From: Comamonadaceae bacterium
Lineage (GTDB): Bacteria; Pseudomonadota; Gammaproteobacteria; Burkholderiales; Burkholderiaceae_C
Assembly (NCBI GenBank): GCA_027488215.1
Contig: JAIYCB010000031.1
Coordinates: forward strand, 248,001 to 312,000
Reading direction: 5' to 3'
DNA length: 64,000 nucleotides
Part shown: positions 48,885 through 56,381 of the stretch, piece after piece
Layout: each line of letters begins with the position of its first letter
Numbering within the stretch: the stretch's first letter is position 1
Program-made: the position numbers and the translations under genes
Notes under the pieces: generated by a model
Database searches by the model: none
What the model was told of the DNA's origin: nothing
Seen by the model: the letters and a program-made list of their open reading frames with translations, nothing else

Positions 48885-49787
48885 TCATTGGCCATCCAGC
48901 GTCCGTGCGCTTTCACGCCACAGGGTGTACAAGCCCGCACCCACCACCAAAAGCGCGCCCCACCACACATGCGCACCCGGCCACTCGTGCCAAAAAACCC
49001 AACCGAACAAAGCCGCCCACAGCAACTCGCTGTAATGGAACGGCGCCACCACGCCCACCGGAGCCAGACGCAAGGCCCGGAAGGTGAAGCGCTGTCCCAG
49101 CAACACCAATACAGCCATCAAGGCAATGACGGGCCACATGCCTGGCGCCACCTCCAGGGGCACAAACAACAGCCCCACCGCACCCGCCAAGCCCATCGTC
49201 AAGTTCTGCCAGACCATCATCGACAAGTCGCTCTCGGTGGGCGAAAGCCAACGCACACAAGTCATAGAGGCGGCATAAAACAGCGAGGCCAACAAGGCCA
49301 GCCACGCCCCCAATCCCAAATCGCCGTCCAGAGCTTGCGGCCCGACGATCAGGCCCACACCCACAAACCCCGCCAACAACGCGCCCCAACGGTGCACCCC
49401 GACACGTTCCTTGAGCAGCGGCACCGACAACAGCGTCATGAACAGCGGCGCCGCAAAACTGATCGCAATCACAGTAGCCAACGGCAACAAGCGCAAGCTC
49501 TCAAAAAAAGCCAGCATCGAGCACACGGCGAACAAGCCGCGCACCCCAAGTGCCCACGGACGGCGCGTGCGCAAGGCCGACCACCCCCCGCTGCGCAGCA
49601 CCCAAGGCGTCAGCAAAACCAGCACCATCGCCGAGCGCGCGGCAATCAATACTGGAATCGACAACTGGGACACCGCATGCTTGGACAAGGCATCCATCAC
49701 CGACAGCAAGAACACCCCCGCCACCATCCAAGCAATGCCTTGCAGCGGGTGATCGGCCCGCGCAGGGGCAACAGATGGTGAGTTCAT
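48885..49787 (-). CDS. EamA/DMT family transporter
   Basis: This is a 300-residue inner-membrane transporter with ten hydrophobic helices in two EamA repeats: GIAWMVAGVFLLSVMDALSKH and LAALASLFYAA-type starts, and LPLATVIAISFAAPLFMTLLSVPLL as the helix 4-5 signature. The ATG at 49787 begins just where the EamA domain requires. A longer frame to 49961 is not family-like. Ligand unknown; it may export metabolites or amino acids. It diverges from the unknown Fe-site-like protein. Confidence 0.88.
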   Translation of the reverse strand: MNSPSVAPARADHPLQGIAWMVAGVFLLSVMDALSKHAVSQLSIPVLIAARSAMVLVLLTPWVLRSGGWSALRTRRPWALGVRGLFAVCSMLAFFESLRLLPLATVIAISFAAPLFMTLLSVPLLKERVGVHRWGALLAGFVGVGLIVGPQALDGDLGLGAWLALLASLFYAASMTCVRWLSPTESDLSMMVWQNLTMGLAGAVGLLFVPLEVAPGMWPVIALMAVLVLLGQRFTFRALRLAPVGVVAPFHYSELLWAALFGWVFWHEWPGAHVWWGALLVVGAGLYTLWRESARTLDGQ

Positions 49788-49963
49788 GGGTTCAAATATG
49801 GGTCGGGCTGTCAAAGAGGGGCAAATCCGCGCGGTTATACAGGCCAGCGCATGGCACCAAGTGCAATTTACAGGGACTGCGACATGACGGCAGTCACCTG
49901 CATGGCCGCAAGGTCCAGCGGGTGCCCGATATTGAGCCGTGCGAACCCCTAAAATCACCACCC

Positions 49964-50848
49964 ATGCCCTCTTCCACGGCCCACCCTGCCCCCAACCACT
50001 CGGTCATGAACTTTGCGCAACGCCAATGGCGGGTGCGCCGACCCAAACCTTTTGTGTTGGTGATTGAAGGTGAAGTGGGTCAAGAGGGCAACGAGCCCAG
50101 CGACTACCTGCACGACCAACTGCTCTTGCCCGAATGGCGCGAGGCCTTTTACCAACTGGTCGATGCCACGGGCTTGGTGGTGTGCCTGAATGTGCACACC
50201 CAGCACCCGACCTACCGCGATGTGCGCGGGCGCTCCAGCAAAGGGCGGCTGAGCCAAGGCGAGTATTACCACCACGACGGCTGCACAGGCCCCGTCAAGC
50301 CGCGCTTTGTGGAAATCCGCTGCCCCATCCAACCACAAACACGTGGTGTGGCCACCGCTGTGGCACCCCACCGCGACGTGGTCAAAGCCATGGTGCAAGT
50401 GCTGCCCGCCGAGTTGGCTGCCACGCCTGCACTGGCCGAACTAGACAAGAGCCTGGCCACCATCAGCCAGATGGACGCTGCCGCGCTCGACCACTTGCAA
50501 GGCCTCATCACCCGCACCGTGCGTAAGAAGCTCAACGCTGAAGGTGCACGCCGCTACTTTCGCCATGTGGACGCCGCCGCCAACGCTTACTTTGAACCCT
50601 GGGCCTTGGGCGAAAGCCGCTTCATTGCCAACGCCAACAGCGGCGTGACCATGCAACACCGACGCGCCTACCAAGCCCCACACAACGGCGGCGTGGCCAA
50701 TGGCCACTTGGTCAAGCGCTGGACGAATGAAGAGTTGCTGCTACCCGGCCAAGTGGTGGACCAAGCCTTGATTGCTGCGCTGTGCAGCGAAGAAAGTGAT
50801 GAGGCGCAGGGGAATCGGGCTGAGGGGTGTTACCTTGGGGCGCATTGA
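49964..50848 (+). CDS. Unrecognised protein, possible Fe(II)/2-oxoglutarate-type fold
   Basis: I do not recognise this 294-residue protein with confidence. It is soluble with no signal peptide. Visible conserved-looking motifs are EYYHHDGCTGPVKPRF (an HxD pair at H103-D105) and GVTMQHRRAYQ (H232) followed by KRW. That is the pattern H-x-D ... H ... R of Fe(II)/2-oxoglutarate oxygenases such as TauD or PAHX types. This is inference from spacing only. The ATG at 49964 begins MPSSTAHPAP; a second Met at residue 15 starts the more ordered part. It diverges from the EamA transporter and converges on the ccdAB pair. Confidence 0.6.
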   Translation: MPSSTAHPAPNHSVMNFAQRQWRVRRPKPFVLVIEGEVGQEGNEPSDYLHDQLLLPEWREAFYQLVDATGLVVCLNVHTQHPTYRDVRGRSSKGRLSQGEYYHHDGCTGPVKPRFVEIRCPIQPQTRGVATAVAPHRDVVKAMVQVLPAELAATPALAELDKSLATISQMDAAALDHLQGLITRTVRKKLNAEGARRYFRHVDAAANAYFEPWALGESRFIANANSGVTMQHRRAYQAPHNGGVANGHLVKRWTNEELLLPGQVVDQALIAALCSEESDEAQGNRAEGCYLGAH

Positions 50849-50873
50849 GGTTCGCGTCTATTGCGCCAAGACA

Positions 50874-51197
50874 TCAATGCCAAGATCGCGTCAGCAATTC
50901 ATCCAAAGCATCCGCAATCTCTTGCCCGCTCTCGGCCAAGGAACCCACGCACTCCCCCAGCAGATCGAGCGCCACTGAAACCATATCGAGTGGGTGCAGG
51001 ACCAACACAGCACCACGCACTTTGAAGCTGGGATTCATGCGCGTACCAGCAATACCTGCAGGCAGCACACTGCGCTTGACCAAAGGCACAACCACTCGAC
51101 GTCGATAGCCATCAAACAAGGAAGACTGAACCACCACGACGTAAGGAATGGTGTCCTTCAATGGGCCTTTGTTTTGATGAAGGTCGAACTGAGCCAT
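50874..51197 (-). CDS. ccdB: CcdB-family toxin
   Basis: This is a 107-residue toxin of the CcdB/PemK-like fold that poisons DNA gyrase when free of its antitoxin. It begins MAQFDLHQNKG and has YVVVVQSSLFDGYRRRVVVPLV (membrane-free beta strands) and the C-terminal EIADALDELLTRSW helix typical of CcdB. Its start overlaps the stop of the antitoxin by one base (TGATG), the standard coupling of a ccdAB operon. The gyrase-contacting C-terminal residues (WGI in plasmid F CcdB) are here replaced by RSWH, so target activity should not be assumed. Confidence 0.88.
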   Translation of the reverse strand: MAQFDLHQNKGPLKDTIPYVVVVQSSLFDGYRRRVVVPLVKRSVLPAGIAGTRMNPSFKVRGAVLVLHPLDMVSVALDLLGECVGSLAESGQEIADALDELLTRSWH

Positions 51198-51454
51198 CAG
51201 AGTGTGGAGTGCTCATCGGCAAATGAGCCTACTTGTGCATACAAAGCGTTCCAACCCGCAACGGTTTGGTCTGCCTGTTGTTGACGGCTTGTACGTGCCT
51301 GCTTTTGTTCCTCAACATAAGCCGTGAGTAATTCTTCAGCAGTGGCCGACAAATTAGAGGTGTAGCCCCTGAGCTCGGTGACCAAACTCTCACTCAACGT
51401 GAGGTTGACTGGGCGCTTTCGCGATATGGGCTTGGCCGTGTGGATGCTTGGCAT
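51197..51454 (-). CDS. ccdA: CcdA-family antitoxin
   Basis: This is an 85-residue antitoxin. The N-terminal half resembles a ribbon-helix-helix DNA-binding domain (KRPVNLTLSESLVTELRGY) and the C-terminal half is a helical toxin-neutralising tail (LLTAYVEEQKQARTSRQQQ, ADQTVAGWNALYAQVGSFADE). CcdA proteins neutralise CcdB and repress their own operon. The ATG at 51454 is 18 bases from a palindromic operator-like element. It is a chromosomal copy with no plasmid or phage genes next to it. Confidence 0.9.
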   Translation of the reverse strand: MPSIHTAKPISRKRPVNLTLSESLVTELRGYTSNLSATAEELLTAYVEEQKQARTSRQQQADQTVAGWNALYAQVGSFADEHSTL

Positions 51455-51472
51455 ATGGGAATCCGTTGAAGC

Positions 51473-51491
51473 ATGCGCATATTATGCGCAT
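51473..51491 (-). promoter_or_regulatory. Candidate ccdAB operator/promoter
   Basis: Two copies of the palindrome ATGCGCAT stand 3 bases apart (51473-51480 and 51484-51491), and the AATAT between them resembles a -10 region. The element lies 18 bases upstream of ccdA, where a CcdAB autorepression site is expected. Confidence 0.55.
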
Positions 51492-51712
51492 TCAATGAAG
51501 TCATGTCACCTCAAGTCACAGATAAGGTCGCAATGTTTTGCACCGAGGCGTAAGCCTGTAATGGTTGACCAACCCGCCATGCCAATGCATTCGCCCAGCG
51601 TGCTGTGAACATGACACAAGAGAAGCCTAGAAAGCCGAATTTTCAGGACGTGTCTAAACTAAGGGTGTAAATTGCTGAAAGCTTCAAACCCGCTTGAAAA
51701 GGAACACTGCGC

Positions 51713-53059
51713 ATGCATGCTACCTATCTGGCATCCCATCGATTTGGTTATTCGCAGCCCCAGCTGCAAACCCTCGCCAATGATCCAAGGTCTTGGGTCT
51801 TGGCGCAGTTTGAGGGTCCCGCCGCTTTTGACACAGAAGGTCTGATTGACAGTGCGAAAGCTTGGCAAATCACGCGCGATGTGTTGCAAGCCGCACTCAA
51901 CCCAACGACCCCACCTAACACCAACTCGGCCCAAGACGCCTTGGGTCCCATGACCCCGGCGCGGCAGGTACTTCGCCAAACCAATCTGAATGGGCTGGGT
52001 AAACGCTGGCAACACATGACGCAAACGACGACGCCTGTGGCAGAGCGCTGGGTGCAGTTTTGGGCTAATCATTTTTGTGTGGCCGCGACCAAAGGAACCA
52101 CTTTGGCCTTGGTCTGGCCGCACGAATACGAGGCCATTCGCCCGAATGCATGGGGCTCATACAAATCGCTTTTGCGCGCAGCCATCGTGCATCCCGCCAT
52201 GTTGCTCTATTTGGACAACGCGCAATCGATCGGCCCGCAATCCACGGCAGGGCGCAGACGCGATAGGGGTCTGAACGAAAACCTTGCCCGAGAGCTGCTC
52301 GAATTGCACACCTTGGGAGTGAAGGCGGGCTATACCCAAGACGATGTGACCCAGACCGCCAAATTGTTAACCGGCTGGACCGTGGGCCCCAACACCGCAG
52401 GTGTGACGCGGTTCATGGACAACCTGCATCAGCCAGGCAAAAAAATCATTTTAGGCAACGCCTATCCCGAAGGCCCTCAAGCGCTGGATCTGCTGCTCAC
52501 CGACCTGGCCAGGCACCCCGCATGCGCTGATTTCATGGCCAACAAACTGTGTCGTCACTTTGTCACCGATGCGCCACCGGCGGCGCTGGTTCAAGCCGTT
52601 GCTGCGGAATTTCGCCGTACCGATGGCGACCTCAAAGCCGTGGCTGTGGCCTTGTTCAGCCATGATTTGACATGGCAAGAAGATCTTCCCCCCAAATTCA
52701 AGCGCCCCGAAGAATGCTTGGTCTCGGCCCATCGCCTGATGCAAAAGAAAGTTATCAACGTCGAAAATTCTGCTTATTGGGTGCAAACCATGGGGCAAGC
52801 ATTGGCGCGTGCGCCTTCACCTCAAGGCTGGCCAGACCTGAGCGCAGATTGGCTCTCGCCAGATGCTGTCATCAAACGGATTCAGTGGGCTGAGCGGTAT
52901 GGCGAGTTGTATGGCAAAGACGTTGATGCCAGAGACTTGATGCAACAAGCCTTCGGCTCCATATTGAGCACAAGCACCGCGCAAACCATCGCCCGCGCCG
53001 AAAGTGGCGCACAAGCGCTGGCGTTTGCATTGGCCAGTCCAGAACTGATGCGGAGATAA
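51713..53059 (+). CDS. DUF1800 family protein
   Basis: This is a 448-residue protein of the DUF1800 family, whose function is unknown. Typical stretches are RWVQFWANHFCV, NENLARELLELHTLGVKAGYTQDDVTQTAKLLTGW and FMANKLCRHFVTD. An AAGGA site precedes the ATG at 51713. It begins directly with MHATYLASHRFGYSQ and shows no export signal, whereas its partner DUF1501 protein 4 bases downstream has a twin-arginine signal. DUF1800 and DUF1501 genes occur together widely and are often assumed to be co-exported or to act together. Confidence 0.9.
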   Translation: MHATYLASHRFGYSQPQLQTLANDPRSWVLAQFEGPAAFDTEGLIDSAKAWQITRDVLQAALNPTTPPNTNSAQDALGPMTPARQVLRQTNLNGLGKRWQHMTQTTTPVAERWVQFWANHFCVAATKGTTLALVWPHEYEAIRPNAWGSYKSLLRAAIVHPAMLLYLDNAQSIGPQSTAGRRRDRGLNENLARELLELHTLGVKAGYTQDDVTQTAKLLTGWTVGPNTAGVTRFMDNLHQPGKKIILGNAYPEGPQALDLLLTDLARHPACADFMANKLCRHFVTDAPPAALVQAVAAEFRRTDGDLKAVAVALFSHDLTWQEDLPPKFKRPEECLVSAHRLMQKKVINVENSAYWVQTMGQALARAPSPQGWPDLSADWLSPDAVIKRIQWAERYGELYGKDVDARDLMQQAFGSILSTSTAQTIARAESGAQALAFALASPELMRR

Positions 53060-53063
53060 GCCC

Positions 53064-54227
53064 ATGACAAGTCCAACATTTTCACGCCGCGCACACCTGC
53101 AACAACTGGCCCTGGGGGCTGGGCTCGCAGCAACTGGCCTGTTACCGGCGCGACTCGTCTTGGCTGCCCAAGCTGAGAACAATCCGTCGGAGCAGCGCTT
53201 GGTGGTGGTGCTGCTCAGGGGCGCTTTGGACGGCTTGTCTGCCGTGCCTGCACTGGGCGACCCCGCTTGGACGGCTTTGCGCGGCGGTGCAGAAACACCC
53301 ACGGCGCTGCCCTTGGACAGCACCTTTGGCATGCACCCCGGATTGGCCCATTTGCACCGCTGGTTCCTCAACAAAGAATTGGCCGTTGTGCATGCCGTGG
53401 CCAGCCCTTACCGTGAACGGTCACACTTCGATGCCCAACAGCTACTCGAAAGTGGCGGCGAGCGGCCCTTTGTGCTCAGCACCGGATGGTTGGCACGCGC
53501 CCTGCAAGCTTCGCAGCATTCTGCGGTGGCCATGACACCCGCTATGCCCTTGGCCCTGCGCGGCGCTGACCGTGCCAATACCTGGACGCCCAGCCGCAGG
53601 CCCAATAAATCGAAAGACACGCTCGACCGCATCGCCGCCATGTATGCCGATGATGTCCCTTTGGCAAGCGCCTTGGCCCATGCCATGGAGCAGCAAAATA
53701 ATTCCATGGGTGCAGAACCTGCAACGGGTTCAGGCTTGACCGCTTTGGCCAAACAAGCAGGTACTTTTTTGTCCGCACCTCGTGGCCCGCGCGTCGCTTG
53801 GCTTGAAGTGGATGGATGGGACACACACAGCCAACAAACAGCACGCCTGGGCCGGTTGCTGCCAGCATTGGACCAAGCGCTGGCGGGTTTGCGTGAATCG
53901 CTCTCGGTTCACTGGGCCACCACCACGGTCTTGGTGATGACTGAATTTGGCCGTTCCGCCGCCATGAATGGCAGCCAAGGTACTGACCACGGCACTGCAG
54001 GTGTGGCGTTTGTCGCGGGTGGACAAGTTGCCGGTGGTCAAGTCCTCACCGATTGGCCGGGGCTGGAACGCCACCACTTGCTGGACGGTCGGGATTTGCG
54101 GCCAACGATGGACATTCGCTCACTCATCATGCCCCTTGTGCAAAGGCAATTTCAATTGGGCGCAGGTGCGATGAACACTGTGCTCCCTGGCGTAACGCAG
54201 CCCCTCGACCATTTGTGGCGGGTCTGA
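53064..54227 (+). CDS. DUF1501 family protein, twin-arginine exported
   Basis: This is a 387-residue protein of the DUF1501 family (alkaline-phosphatase-like sulfatase fold assumed for the family). The N-terminus has a Tat signal: SRRAHLQQLALGAGLAATGLL with cleavage near VLAAQA. Typical motifs are LLRGALDGLSAVPALGDP, ERSHFDAQQLLESG, VAWLEVDGWDTHSQQ and MTEFGRSAAMNGSQGTDHGT. It follows the DUF1800 gene with a 4-base gap, an obvious operon. Export of the pair by piggy-backing is a possibility. Function unknown. Confidence 0.92.
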   Translation: MTSPTFSRRAHLQQLALGAGLAATGLLPARLVLAAQAENNPSEQRLVVVLLRGALDGLSAVPALGDPAWTALRGGAETPTALPLDSTFGMHPGLAHLHRWFLNKELAVVHAVASPYRERSHFDAQQLLESGGERPFVLSTGWLARALQASQHSAVAMTPAMPLALRGADRANTWTPSRRPNKSKDTLDRIAAMYADDVPLASALAHAMEQQNNSMGAEPATGSGLTALAKQAGTFLSAPRGPRVAWLEVDGWDTHSQQTARLGRLLPALDQALAGLRESLSVHWATTTVLVMTEFGRSAAMNGSQGTDHGTAGVAFVAGGQVAGGQVLTDWPGLERHHLLDGRDLRPTMDIRSLIMPLVQRQFQLGAGAMNTVLPGVTQPLDHLWRV

Positions 54228-54240
54228 GCACACCCCAAAA

Positions 54241-54476
54241 TAAGCCGAACTGGCAGGGCTGTCGCCGTTCGATAAAACCCAAAAGTAAAGCGCCGTTTGC
54301 TTGGAGGCACCGGCTGGGTCAACTCAGCTAGGGTTGACAAAGGGTTGATGACCCCAAGTGAGCCCAGGCTGGTACTGGCTTGTCCTGCAACTGCGGCGCT
54401 TGTTCGAGCGCGTAAAGCTCTGAGCCCGGTCCGTTGCCGAATCGGGCTTTTGCATTTTGGGTCTCAGTTCGGCTTA
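54241..54476. repeat. 12-base inverted repeat flanking the DUF1501/lpdA gap
   Basis: TAAGCCGAACTG at 54241-54252 reappears inverted (CAGTTCGGCTTA) at 54465-54476, where it includes the lpdA stop codon. The copies bracket the 246-base convergent gap. Chance matching of 12 bases in so short a stretch is unlikely, but the meaning is not clear. The rest of the gap shows no gene. Confidence 0.4.
54423..54451 (+). terminator. Weak candidate terminator after the DUF1501 gene
   Basis: An AGCCCG/CGGGCT stem with a 14-base loop is followed by TTT on the plus strand. It lies near the end of the convergent gap, 200 bases past DUF1501. The T-run is short. Confidence 0.3.
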
Positions 54477-56372
54477 CTTCTTCACAGGCGGTAAATCGGT
54501 ACACGACCCATGCGCCACCTCAGCCGCCATGCCGATGCTTTCGCCCAGCGTGGGGTGGGGGTGGATGGTTTTGCCGATGTCCACGGCGTCTGCGCCCATC
54601 TCAATCGCCAAAGCGATCTCGCCAATCATGTCGCCCGCGTGCGTGCCCACCATGCCACCGCCCAAGATTTTGCCGTGGCCATGGGCCTCGGGGGAATCGT
54701 CAAACAGCAGCTTGGTCACACCCTCGTCGCGGCCGTTGGCAATGGCTCGGCCCGAGGCAGTCCAAGGGAACAAGCCCTTTTTCACCTTGATGCCTTGCGC
54801 TTTGGCTTGGTCTTCGGTCAAGCCCACCCAGGCCACTTCGGGGTCGGTGTAGGCCACGCTCGGGATAACGCGGGCATTGAACGCAGCGGCTGCCAGCTCT
54901 TTGTTGCCTTGCAGTTCGCCCGCAATCACTTCGGCCGCCACGTGGGCTTCGTGCACCGCTTTGTGCGCCAACATGGGCTGGCCCACGATGTCGCCAATGG
55001 CAAAGATGTGCGGCACGTTGGTGCGCATTTGAATGTCAACGTTGATGAAGCCACGCTCGGTCACTACCACGCCTGCTTTTTCGGCGGCGAGTTTTTTGCC
55101 ATTGGGCGTGCGGCCCACGGCTTGCAACACAAGGTCGTACACCTGCGGCGCGGGGGCAGTGCCGCCCTCTTCTGCCGGTGCAAACGTGACTTCAATGCCT
55201 TCGGGCAAGGCGCGTGCGGACACGGTCTTGGTCTTGAGCATGATGTTGTCAAAGCGCTTGGCGTTCATCTTTTGCCAGATCTTCACCAGGTCGCGGTCAG
55301 CGCCTTGCATGAGGCCGTCCATCATTTCCACCACGTCCAGGCGTGCGCCCAGCGTGCTGTAAACGGTGCCCATTTCAAGGCCGATGATGCCGCCACCCAA
55401 GATGAGCATGCGCTTGGGCACTTCTTTGAGTGCCAAGGCACCTGTGCTGTCCACCACGCGCGGGTCATTGGGCATGAAAGGCAAACGCACGGCTTGCGAG
55501 CCTGCAGCGATGATGGCGCGTTTGAAGGCGATCACCTTTTTGCTGCCAGTTTGCTCCTGCGCCGTGCCGCTGGTCTCCGACACTTCGAGGTGGTTGGCAC
55601 CCACGAACTGACCCAAGCCACGCACGGTGGTGACCTTGCGCATCTTGGCCATGGCAGCCAAGCCGCCAGTGAGTTTGCCGATGACCTTTTCTTTGTGGCC
55701 GCGCAGCTTGTCGATGTTGACCACCGGCTTGCCGAAATCCACGCCGAGGTCGGCCATGTGGCTGACTTCATCCATCACCGCTGCAACGTGCAGCAGCGCT
55801 TTGGAGGGGATGCAACCCACGTTCAGGCACACGCCGCCCAAGGTGGCGTAACGCTCAACCATGACCACGTTCAAACCGAGGTCAGCGGCGCGGAACGCGG
55901 CTGAATAACCGCCGGGGCCACCGCCGAGCACGAGCACGTCGCACTCGATGTCGGCAGAGCCGCCGAAGCTGGCAGCATTGGGCGCAGGGCCGTCATCGCG
56001 AGGTACGAAGCGATCCATGGATTGCCGCGCTTCTGTCACTGCGAGCCCGCTTGCGGGCGTGGCAGTCGCAATGACGGGAGCGGGACTTGCCGAGGCCGAA
56101 GAAGCAGACGCAGCAGCCGGGGCCGCAGCAGCGCCCTCGCCGTCCAGCACCAACACCACCGAGCCTTGCTTGACCTTGTCGCCCAGCTTGACTTTGAGCT
56201 CCTTCACCACGCCAGCGTGCGAGGAAGGGATTTCCATCGAGGCTTTATCAGACTCGACGGTGATAAGCGACTGCTCGGCCTTGACGGTGTCGCCGAGTTT
56301 GACCAGCAACTCGATCACGGCCACTTCGTCGAAGTCACCAATGTCAGGGACTTGAATGTCAATCAGTGCCAT
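54474..56372 (-). CDS. lpdA: Dihydrolipoamide dehydrogenase with N-terminal lipoyl domain, pyruvate dehydrogenase E3
   Basis: This E3 of the pyruvate dehydrogenase complex has its own lipoyl domain, as in several betaproteobacteria. In the 632 residues: lipoyl domain (1-76, lipoylated K43 in [14 protein letters not shown]), a linker, then the FAD domain ([17 protein letters not shown]). The redox pair is C182 and C187 ([11 protein letters not shown]), followed by the NAD domain ([16 protein letters not shown]) and HPHPTLGES. The linker (about V100-D127) is encoded by REP-like repeats and includes [19 protein letters not shown], also present in AceF. The start is the ATG at 56372, nine bases after aceF. 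The second E3, of 2-oxoglutarate dehydrogenase, has no lipoyl domain. Confidence 0.97.
   Translation of the reverse strand: MALIDIQVPDIGDFDEVAVIELLVKLGDTVKAEQSLITVESDKASMEIPSSHAGVVKELKVKLGDKVKQGSVVLVLDGEGAAAAPAAASASSASASPAPVIATATPASGLAVTEARQSMDRFVPRDDGPAPNAASFGGSADIECDVLVLGGGPGGYSAAFRAADLGLNVVMVERYATLGGVCLNVGCIPSKALLHVAAVMDEVSHMADLGVDFGKPVVNIDKLRGHKEKVIGKLTGGLAAMAKMRKVTTVRGLGQFVGANHLEVSETSGTAQEQTGSKKVIAFKRAIIAAGSQAVRLPFMPNDPRVVDSTGALALKEVPKRMLILGGGIIGLEMGTVYSTLGARLDVVEMMDGLMQGADRDLVKIWQKMNAKRFDNIMLKTKTVSARALPEGIEVTFAPAEEGGTAPAPQVYDLVLQAVGRTPNGKKLAAEKAGVVVTERGFINVDIQMRTNVPHIFAIGDIVGQPMLAHKAVHEAHVAAEVIAGELQGNKELAAAAFNARVIPSVAYTDPEVAWVGLTEDQAKAQGIKVKKGLFPWTASGRAIANGRDEGVTKLLFDDSPEAHGHGKILGGGMVGTHAGDMIGEIALAIEMGADAVDIGKTIHPHPTLGESIGMAAEVAHGSCTDLPPVKK
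55991..56075. repeat. REP-like repeat pair inside the lpdA linker
   Basis: A plus-strand unit begins CGTCATCGCGAGG and ends AAGCGATCC at 55991-56016. It is followed by a minus-strand unit at 56018-56075 whose minus-strand ends read GTCATTGCGA and GCGGCAATCCA. The GTCATTGCGA...GCAATCC pattern is that of REP-like palindromes common between genes in many proteobacteria. The second unit (58 bases) is identical to the one at 57764-57821. Both are read in frame as the LpdA linker. Confidence 0.85.
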
Positions 56373-56381
56373 ACCCAGTCC

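Noticed and set aside
54510-55904. 464-residue open frame opposite lpdA
   Set aside because: Antisense shadow; long only because of the codon bias of lpdA.
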